Made by a program: the position numbers and the translations under genes. DNA of 11,562 nucleotides from RGIG5612 sp963591145. GTDB taxonomy: Bacteria; Bacillota; Clostridia; Lachnospirales; Lachnospiraceae. Under the pieces are notes generated by a model. It was not told the DNA's origin. It saw only the letters and a program-made list of their open reading frames with translations, and made no database searches. The stretch covers positions 1 to 11,562 of the forward strand of contig CAVARE010000082.1 of the NCBI GenBank assembly GCA_963591145.1. Direction: 5' to 3'. Of this stretch, positions 6,431-11,562 are shown piece by piece. The number at the start of each line of letters is the position of its first letter. The first letter of the stretch is position 1.

Positions 6431-6946
6431 ATGGGAAGACAATCGACCAAGGAAAACAAGACTATTTACCAGATCTTTAGAGAAGAAGCAGGATTGACCA
6501 GGTCCGAGGCTCAGGATCTGATGACGGCTGTTTCAGATTCTAAAATCGAGAAATTCGAATACGAAACGCAGGAACCCACACCATATGACATCGTTCAGAT
6601 GGCCGATGCATATAAGCGTCCCGACCTGTGCAATTATTACTGCTCTCATAAATGTGAGATCGGTCGCAGATACGTCCCAGAGGTTGAAATCACCGATCTT
6701 TCGAGTATTATTCTCGAAACTATTGCCAGTTTAAATGAAATCAATCCACTCACTGCCCGTCTGGTGCAGATCGCACGGGATGGTAAGATCACCGATGACG
6801 AGATCAAGGATTTCGCCCTGATCAGCAAGAAGCTGGATGAGATTTCCCTCGCAGTAGACTCCCTGAATCTATGGATAGATAAGACTGCCAGTGAGCGAAA
6901 TATTAATATTGCTCTGTTAAATGCCGAGAAGGATAAGCTGAAATAG
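6431..6946 (+). CDS. Helix-turn-helix (Cro/C1-like) regulator
   Basis: This 171-residue protein has an N-terminal helical region (about 10-62) that reads as a Cro/C1-type HTH: IYQIFREEAGLTRSEAQDLM, then a Ser/Lys-rich turn and EPTPYDIVQMADAYKRPDL. A short Cys pair motif YYCSHKCEIG (69-78) follows, then a long helical C-terminal part (about 85-171), probably for dimerisation. The Cys motif recurs in Firmicute XRE regulators; metal binding is possible but not shown. The ATG at 6431 is chosen because AAGGGG lies 8 bases upstream; the in-frame ATG at 6407 has no ribosome site. Three 21-bp repeats over its promoter suggest self-repression. It ends 6 bases from the convergent hipA stop, with no terminator between them, so the two transcripts may interfere. 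Confidence 0.82.
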   Translation: MGRQSTKENKTIYQIFREEAGLTRSEAQDLMTAVSDSKIEKFEYETQEPTPYDIVQMADAYKRPDLCNYYCSHKCEIGRRYVPEVEITDLSSIILETIASLNEINPLTARLVQIARDGKITDDEIKDFALISKKLDEISLAVDSLNLWIDKTASERNINIALLNAEKDKLK

Positions 6947-6952
6947 CATACT

Positions 6953-8251
6953 CTATAAATGCACCGTATTAGCTGCAATTATCGAATTGATATATTCACA
7001 GGTCTCTTCTTTTATTCCTACCTGCTCAGCAATTACCGAAAAGCCTGCAACTGATGCAGAGACCTCACTGATTATATCCTTGCAGCGACGTTCTTTTATC
7101 CCCATCTTATTACCCGCTTCAAGTAAATCCACCAGTCCTATTTTCATCGTCTTTCCATTTACTGTCATCTGATGTGCTCTAAGCCACTTATTTGCCAGAT
7201 TGTATGAAAAAGTAATATCATACGCTGGTGAAAGTGACCATTTACCTGTTCTGTCCATAATAAATGAAATATTCTTAACATGGTCATCCTGGTTAACTGC
7301 AATGCAATTAAAGACCATTCTGCGGTAGAACTGCTCAATCTCTTTATAAGTAATTCCCAATTTCTTCATATACATGGCAGCAAGCTCATATCCGCAAGCT
7401 TCAGGTTCCTGATAACTTATATGTGCTAAAGCTCCAAGGGACTGCATATGAAGTTTCTTGCCATCCACACGATCAAAACGTTTCGTCATAAAATGATGAT
7501 CGCCTTCGCTTTCGTATATCCTACACTCACTCATTGTTATGCCTGCGTTTTTTGCCATCAGATAATAAGCATATTCTATTAAGGTGTATTCCGGTTTATC
7601 TTCAAGTCCATGATCGCCATTTTTTGAAACATTATCAAATTTCATTAACCAATATTCATACCCTGGGCCTAACTGTGTCTGTCCAGATCTTACTTCACCC
7701 GTCTTCTCATTCCAAGCTATAACTGCTTTTGCTCTGGCTCCTCCTGCAGAACTTCCAACCTGTACCAGCTGCGCATAGGTCAGGTTATTATCTGATTTCA
7801 AAGATATCACTTCCCTATTAGTTAATACTTCAGATGCAAATCTAACCATTTCTTTCACATTGATATTATCATCTATATCCTTGATATCCGTACTTGCCGG
7901 CACATATTCAAGTGCACCCATTCCGCGCTTTCCCGTATAGCAAAGCCTGTCAATCGCCGTAAAATCCGACAGCGATTTTCCCAAAGACATAAGCCACTGT
8001 TCTACGACAGCATTGCCAAATCTGTCAGGAAGAGAATCAGCCACTAAACCTGGCATTCCATAAAATGGTTCTCCTACAAGAGCGGGAAATTCATATATAT
8101 TCCCTGCAAGAGGCATACGAAGCGGAGATACCTCAATACCGCTTTTCAAAAAATTCTTATCATATTCAAAGGATGCATACTTCTTTGTAATATCCTGATG
8201 AATAATACCTATTCTTGTTCCCCATAAATAAACCTCTGCTGTATCATTCAC
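6953..8251 (-). CDS. hipA: HipA-family serine/threonine kinase toxin
   Basis: This 432-residue kinase belongs to the HipA family, whose members stop growth by phosphorylating targets such as the glutamyl-tRNA synthetase GltX in E. coli. The N-terminal region (about 1-115) has the HipA start with PLRMPL and LVADSLPDRFGN. The ATP-binding Gly-rich loop is VGSSAGGARAK (165-175); its serines match the place of the regulatory autophosphorylated Ser150 in E. coli HipA. Lys204 is in WLMKFD, the catalytic loop NQDDHVKN (320-327) has Asp323, and the metal-binding Asp345 lies in SPAYDI. All core residues are present, so the kinase looks intact. The length is near the E. coli protein (440). The GTG start shares one base with the hipB stop (TAGTG) and has a strong GGGGGG ribosome site, so translation is coupled to the antitoxin. 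The in vivo target is unknown here. Confidence 0.95.
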   Translation of the reverse strand: MNDTAEVYLWGTRIGIIHQDITKKYASFEYDKNFLKSGIEVSPLRMPLAGNIYEFPALVGEPFYGMPGLVADSLPDRFGNAVVEQWLMSLGKSLSDFTAIDRLCYTGKRGMGALEYVPASTDIKDIDDNINVKEMVRFASEVLTNREVISLKSDNNLTYAQLVQVGSSAGGARAKAVIAWNEKTGEVRSGQTQLGPGYEYWLMKFDNVSKNGDHGLEDKPEYTLIEYAYYLMAKNAGITMSECRIYESEGDHHFMTKRFDRVDGKKLHMQSLGALAHISYQEPEACGYELAAMYMKKLGITYKEIEQFYRRMVFNCIAVNQDDHVKNISFIMDRTGKWSLSPAYDITFSYNLANKWLRAHQMTVNGKTMKIGLVDLLEAGNKMGIKERRCKDIISEVSASVAGFSVIAEQVGIKEETCEYINSIIAANTVHL

Positions 8252-8580
8252 TATTCATCCCCCCACTTAAATTCACTCTTTTCTGTCCTTTTCCGCACTC
8301 TTTTTGGTTTATCATCTGTTTTTTTAAGATAGAAACTCGGCCTTTTAGTTTGATCTGGTACCAATAATTCTATATTTTCTCCAAGATCTAAAGCCAAAAG
8401 TATTTTGAACAAATTATCAACCTGCACTGATTCTCCCTGTTCCAATCTGGATATACTTCTCTTGGAAACACCGGTTTTGTCTTCTAAATCCTGCTGTGTC
8501 ATTTCTTTCATAATTCTATAAGTTTTTATTTTTTTGCCTAATTCTTCAATATATTTCCGGCAGTCTTTTTTCTCATTCAT
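8251..8580 (-). CDS. hipB: HipB-family antitoxin, XRE HTH regulator
   Basis: This 109-residue protein is the DNA-binding partner of the adjoining HipA kinase. Its HTH lies at about 15-66, with MTQQDLEDKTGVSKRSISRL and EQGESVQVDNLFKIL giving the turn and recognition helix. A basic C-terminal tail (about 77-109, many Lys and Arg, ending FKWGDE) follows; tails like this can bind the toxin or be degraded to free it. The ATG at 8580 is preferred: the in-frame TTG at 8613 falls at or before the expected transcript start. hipB and hipA overlap by one base. The family pattern is that HipB represses the operon and HipA strengthens binding; a palindrome in the promoter fits this. Confidence 0.92.
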   Translation of the reverse strand: MNEKKDCRKYIEELGKKIKTYRIMKEMTQQDLEDKTGVSKRSISRLEQGESVQVDNLFKILLALDLGENIELLVPDQTKRPSFYLKKTDDKPKRVRKRTEKSEFKWGDE

Positions 8581-8614
8581 AATATCGCGCCACTTCTGTC
8601 TATTTAGTGTCAAA

Positions 8615-8643
8615 ATTATATATTAACCCGACATATTTGTCCA
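8615..8643 (-). promoter_or_regulatory. hipBA promoter with overlapping candidate HipB operator
   Basis: On the minus strand TGGACA (8638-8643), 17 bases and TATAAT (8615-8620) make a near-perfect vegetative promoter. The start point near 8608 leaves a leader of about 28 bases. GACA (8638-8641) and TGTC (8630-8633) form a short palindrome overlapping the -35 box and spacer, a natural place for HipB to block polymerase. Confidence 0.8.
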
Positions 8644-8682
8644 TTTAATCCTTGAGCGAGTCTTGTCTCTCAGCCTATGATC

Positions 8683-8886
8683 TCAAGGTTTTTGAATCGC
8701 ATGGACGAGACTACATTGAAGCAACTGGACAGGATAGCACGGATATGGATCCTGCTCCATCAAGCACCATTCCTTCTTTGTAATATTATAATCTCTAGCC
8801 TTTCCAGCATATTTATAAATGCTTTGAAACAGCCTATGGTGTTCTGACATAAGCATGTGTTGTGACATCTTCACCGAAACAGTCAA
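8683..8886 (-). pseudogene. Fic-family protein remnant
   Basis: The frame contains HHRLFQSIYKYAGKARDYN and ITKKEW, which match the segment of Fic-domain proteins (AMP- or nucleotide-transferases) just before the catalytic core. After this, one missing G would restore the expected EWVLDG; instead the frame drifts into unrelated sequence and stops at 8683. No HPFxxGNG catalytic motif is found between here and the hipBA promoter. The beginning is also missing, because the frame opens without a convincing start right behind the stop of the gene at 8891. It is a short leftover and encodes no active enzyme. Fic proteins often travel with toxin-antitoxin loci, as here next to hipBA. Confidence 0.65.
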
Positions 8887-8890
8887 TTTT

Positions 8891-10603
8891 CTATAGAATA
8901 TTCTCAGGTTTTGACATGCGGCCTGTCCAGCCTAGACTTTTCGCCCACTCTTTATAGAACTTCTTTTTATCCAGATCCGAACCATTGATCGTCTCCAGAA
9001 ATTCGCAAAAGCCGCCGATTCCTCCGACATCGTCCACCAGATTCATGCCATCCCAAGCAATGCAGACTGGCCTTTGCTTCCTCATGATATTCTGAATCCG
9101 CTCCAGTTCTTCACCAAACACTTCCCGGCCAAACGCATCCTGATAAAGCGATATTTTTCGAACAAAATCGTGTTTATCCCGAAGCAGATCTCCTTCTTCA
9201 TTTCTTGCAAAGGTGCTCCTGTCATACCAAGCATTGGTACAGGTCACCCTTACCTCCCATCCATCACCGTAATCGTAGTAATAAAGCAGCGAGGATAAGG
9301 CTGGAATCGGTTCCGGATCGTTATCTATTAAGAGGTCGCCAAGCTCCCTGTCTTTCTCCTCCATTTCTTTGAAGAATGGAATGGCATCATTCGAAAAGCT
9401 TCCGTCCTCGCTGAAAAATGGTTTGGCCTTTTCTGCAATGCTCTGCAATTCATTATTCAGCTGCACGTATTTTTTGATTGCAGCCTTCTTGGAAGATTCC
9501 GCCGCTTTTAACGATGCTTCTTTCTGAGCTTTCCATTCAGCCCAGTCTATCTTCTGATTTGGCGTAAGCAGAATCCGCCAGATGGCGTTACGCTCTAACA
9601 GTTCCTCACATTGGCCATCCATAATCACACCCCAGTTTCTCTGATCTGTGGTTTTTTTCCTGATTGCTGGAAATCGTTTCAGAAAATCATCCGCTTCCCG
9701 CTGTGCAGGAAGATAATGTTCACTGATTCCTTCATACACATAAGGACCGGTATATTTATCCCGCAGCCATGATTTGAAGCTCATGTCTTCTTCATAATCA
9801 TCATCCCAGTAGATATCCTCGAAATCATCACTCGGAAAGCGGAAATACATACCCACCTGACGACTCCATTCCTTTACAAGGCCACCCTCTGTCATCTTTT
9901 GGAAGTCTTCATCATCCGGTACATAGCTGTGCAGATGACTGTTCTGCCAACCAAAAGCTTTCATGATAGCATAGTGCAAGCCATGCAGAGTCATATTTCC
10001 AGGAACGATAAAATCTCTGGATATAGACTCCTGCATCCGTCCATACTTACGCATGACCTCCTTACATTCTTCATCAAAATATCCCATATCCAGTTCCAGA
10101 TGAAGTTGCAAAGCCAGTGGTATCTGCTTGATAGCCACTTCAATATCATCCCAGAGCTCCTTCTTTTCAGCCAGAAGGCGCTCCTTCTCTGCCTTTAATT
10201 CCTCCATAAGGCGGCGCTGTTCTTCCAGCGCATCCTGGTTCTTTTTGGATTTTGCTTCTGTATTAGTAACCTGGTTCTTAGCCGCAGTCTGCATGCGTCC
10301 GCGGTACTCCTCGCTCCGGATTGCCTCATTGCTGCGATCCTCACCGCCGTACTGACCACGGCTATAAGGCATATAAGATTGTACATTTTTCTCGGAAATC
10401 ACAAGCTTGTCTGCGATCTGTGAAACCGTCAGCCCCTGTTTCATCAGTTCTGCGATCTGATCACTGGTCTTACTGTGCCAGAGGCCTTCCGTGATCAGAA
10501 CCCGGCGTACCTTGATCGGATATGTGCCAAGTTGCTCTGCAGTCTTCTTAACAGAGCTGGTTCCCTTATAGGTATCTATGATCTGCTGATATAATTCATC
10601 CAT
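8891..10603 (-). CDS. HTH, coiled-coil and split pRiA4b ORF-3-like (PF07929) domain protein
   Basis: This is a 570-residue soluble protein. Residues 1-80 hold two HTH-like units, the second clear: QIAELMKQGLTVSQIADKL then VISEKNVQSYM (49-78). A charged coiled coil (about 118-160) follows. Then comes the first half of a pRiA4b ORF-3-like domain: LQLHLEL (165-171), VPGNMTLHGLHYAIMKAFGW (200-219) and NSHLHSY. The second half, YDYGDGWEVRV (443-453) with PVCIAWDG and DDVGGIGGF (524-532), appears only after some 170-200 residues of acidic and helical insertion, whereas the usual domain is continuous and about 180 long. The family is found near mobile elements and has no settled function. ATG 10603 is chosen over longer frames because GGAGG lies 9 bases upstream and a strong promoter precedes it. 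The HTH suggests DNA binding, but the target is unknown. Confidence 0.85.
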   Translation of the reverse strand: MDELYQQIIDTYKGTSSVKKTAEQLGTYPIKVRRVLITEGLWHSKTSDQIAELMKQGLTVSQIADKLVISEKNVQSYMPYSRGQYGGEDRSNEAIRSEEYRGRMQTAAKNQVTNTEAKSKKNQDALEEQRRLMEELKAEKERLLAEKKELWDDIEVAIKQIPLALQLHLELDMGYFDEECKEVMRKYGRMQESISRDFIVPGNMTLHGLHYAIMKAFGWQNSHLHSYVPDDEDFQKMTEGGLVKEWSRQVGMYFRFPSDDFEDIYWDDDYEEDMSFKSWLRDKYTGPYVYEGISEHYLPAQREADDFLKRFPAIRKKTTDQRNWGVIMDGQCEELLERNAIWRILLTPNQKIDWAEWKAQKEASLKAAESSKKAAIKKYVQLNNELQSIAEKAKPFFSEDGSFSNDAIPFFKEMEEKDRELGDLLIDNDPEPIPALSSLLYYYDYGDGWEVRVTCTNAWYDRSTFARNEEGDLLRDKHDFVRKISLYQDAFGREVFGEELERIQNIMRKQRPVCIAWDGMNLVDDVGGIGGFCEFLETINGSDLDKKKFYKEWAKSLGWTGRMSKPENIL

Positions 10604-10657
10604 GTGTGTATGCCTCCTCGTGTAAGTGTAGGTGATCAACCTATTAATTATGATTAG

Positions 10658-10686
10658 ACTATACAATGCGGATTTGTTTGTGTCAA
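10658..10686 (-). promoter_or_regulatory. Strong promoter of the HTH/pRiA4-like gene
   Basis: On the minus strand TTGACA (10681-10686), 17 bases and TATAGT (10658-10663) match the vegetative consensus at 11 of 12 positions. The start point near 10651 leaves a leader of about 48 bases before the ATG. It confirms that translation begins at 10603 and not further upstream. Confidence 0.85.
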
Positions 10687-10735
10687 CCTTACCTTGTCTA
10701 ACTTTAAAACCAGTAGCCTGTTTTTTCCAAATCAA

Positions 10736-10810
10736 AACCCTCCGGACTGTACTGCATTCCATATGTCAGATTAAATATCTAACGTTTGGATGCCTCCAGC
10801 CCGGAGGGTT
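10736..10810 (-). other. 10-bp inverted repeat with a 55-base loop; terminator or structured RNA
   Basis: AACCCTCCGG (10736-10745) is the exact reverse complement of CCGGAGGGTT (10801-10810). On the minus strand it lies 32 bases after the small membrane protein gene, and its second arm runs into GGGTTTTGATTT, so it may end that transcript. The 55-base loop is long for a simple terminator, and the loop holds a small TGGA/TCCA hairpin. A structured 3' element or protein-binding site is an alternative. Confidence 0.5.
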
Positions 10811-10842
10811 CTTTCGTCCGCCTCAACGGCTTATTTTAATTA

Positions 10843-11055
10843 TTACCTGCCTGCAAGCAATGCTATTATTCCACCTACGACCAGTATCGGCAGCGCCAGG
10901 TAGACCAGACCACCTGCTGCCAGTCCAATCAAGATCACTGGGAAAAAGATGACGCAGCATAGGAATTTCAAAATCCCCCATGACGCCCTAAGTCCGAAGA
11001 CGATGCATCTTCCAATGAATCCAATCAAACAAATAGCAAATATTATCGTTAACAT
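10843..11055 (-). CDS. Small membrane protein of 70 residues
   Basis: Nearly the whole protein is hydrophobic. A first segment covers about 1-21, a short basic stretch with Arg16 and Arg23 lies around it, a second segment covers about 28-50, and a third about 52-68, ending Ala-Gly-Arg. There is no cleavable signal peptide and no catalytic motif. I believe similar small proteins occur in Lachnospiraceae but know of no function. The ATG at 11055 has GAGG 5 bases ahead and a second AGGAGG further up. A TATAAT lies at 11107-11112 without a good -35, so the promoter is only likely. A long inverted repeat after the stop may end the transcript. Confidence 0.78.
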   Translation of the reverse strand: MLTIIFAICLIGFIGRCIVFGLRASWGILKFLCCVIFFPVILIGLAAGGLVYLALPILVVGGIIALLAGR

Positions 11056-11271
11056 GATATCCTCAGTTCTCCTCCTTTTGGCTTATAAAGCCCTCTTGTC
11101 AGCCCCATTATAGAAGAACCGGACGGGCAAATACATGGCAGGATTATGGAATTTATCAGACTTAATTCTCTGTTTTCGCGGAATCACCTGCAGGAATATT
11201 TGAAAATCGTTGACGCTCTATAAATGCATCGTGCGGCGTTGCATGATACGGATTATTTGCAGACAGATATA
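11056..11271. other. Intergenic stretch with a possible promoter
   Basis: On the minus strand TATAAT stands at 11107-11112, about 50 bases upstream of the small membrane protein gene. The expected -35 position shows little match. A minus-strand frame is open through this area to a TAA at 11162 with a reasonable-looking end (NPYHATPHDAF and on), but it has no start or ribosome site and I do not recognise it. Confidence 0.4.
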
Positions 11272-11424
11272 CTAGGTGTAATACTTGAATGATGGGGCAG
11301 AAAGGAATGTCTGGCCGGATACCCCTCCCGTATTTAAAGCCACATTGTAGACAACCATTCCATAAACCATGACGGAAGCCATAATGACTGTGAAAATAAA
11401 ATCCTGAAACTTATTTTTGGGCAT
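11272..11424 (-). pseudogene. Truncated DUF2798-family membrane protein
   Basis: The frame opens with MPKNKFQDFIFTVIMA and MVYGMVVYNVALNTGG, the standard beginning of DUF2798 membrane proteins (first transmembrane segment, about 8-30). After TFL (39-41) the family likeness ends and a stop follows at residue 51, while normal members have at least about 70 residues per repeat unit and often around 150. The gene is therefore cut short, by deletion or rearrangement, although its start is intact with AAAGGAGG ahead of the ATG. A short functional peptide cannot be excluded. It lies 28 bases after the stop of the upstream partial gene, so both were probably in one transcript. Confidence 0.7.
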
Positions 11425-11452
11425 AAAAATATCCTCCTTTGTGATGGCGAAT

Positions 11453-11562
11453 TCATGCGTTGTTCGTTATCATCCCCGGAGGATGTGCGTTTCCCATCGC
11501 ATACTGCTTTCCTTCAAAGAGATTGTATGCTTCCAGGGAAAATGTAGAAAATGTTGTAAATC
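11453..11562 (-). CDS. C-terminal end of an unidentified gene, cut by the window edge
   Basis: Thirty-five residues and a TGA stop remain: a segment with TFSLEAYNLFEGKQYAMG followed by NAHPPGMITNNA. The composition looks like real protein, and the close, well-formed ribosome site of the next gene supports an operon. I cannot name the family from this fragment. The start lies beyond 11562. Confidence 0.5.
   Translation of the reverse strand, partial: FTTFSTFSLEAYNLFEGKQYAMGNAHPPGMITNNA

Noticed and set aside
6315..6497. Open frame encoding repeated IISEI(I/V)D units
   Set aside because: The peptide repeat only reflects the 21-bp DNA repeats; there is no ribosome site and it overlaps the real HTH gene.
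8581..8613. TTG start for hipB at 8613
   Set aside because: The -10 box at 8615-8620 puts the transcript start near 8608, downstream of this TTG.
10604..10762. Longer N-terminus for the HTH/pRiA4-like protein
   Set aside because: The added codons cover the promoter and AT-rich leader; GGAGG and the HTH start both support 10603.

Overview
The window looks like a chromosomal stretch from a Gram-positive Clostridia-type bacterium, most likely Lachnospiraceae. The reasons are moderate GC content, strong GGAGG ribosome sites, consensus TTGACA/TATAAT promoters, and protein families typical of that group (a DUF2798-like start, an SfsA of the Firmicute type, Cro/C1 regulators). No database search was possible, so the taxon is an inference.

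Region A (1-2459) is the end of an integrated mobile element. A structured, gene-poor leader (1-360) is followed by an NYN-domain RNase-like protein and a tyrosine recombinase, both on the + strand. A strong terminator, a cluster of TTGCCC repeats spaced about one helical turn apart, and a tRNA-Lys(CTT) gene come next. The tRNA 3' end faces the integrase, which is the usual arrangement for a tRNA attachment site. The rest of the element should lie to the left, outside the window.

Region B (2460-6032) is entirely on the - strand and is host-like. It holds tRNA-Lys with a perfect promoter, a CrtO-like membrane protein, a microbial-type poly(ADP-ribose) glycohydrolase-like gene split by a +1 shift exactly at a CCC-TGA, an XRE regulator with a membrane anchor, an sfsA gene that has lost its catalytic centre, and a two-gene unit of conserved unknown proteins.

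Region C (6033-8890) begins with a 398-base intergenic region carrying three 21-bp tandem repeats that run into the promoter of a + strand HTH regulator. This gene converges, 6 bases apart, on a hipB-hipA toxin-antitoxin operon with its own near-consensus promoter and a candidate operator. Behind hipB lies a broken Fic-family remnant.

Region D (8891-11562), on the - strand, holds a large protein that joins an HTH region and a coiled coil to a pRiA4b ORF-3-like domain split by a long insertion. It also holds a long-range inverted repeat, a 70-residue membrane protein, a truncated DUF2798 gene, and the C-terminal end of an unidentified gene.

The strongest leads are the CCC-TGA shift in the PARG-like gene, the split-domain HTH protein, and the 21-bp repeat operator. 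At least three genes are visibly broken (sfsA, Fic, DUF2798), so part of this region is decaying accessory DNA.
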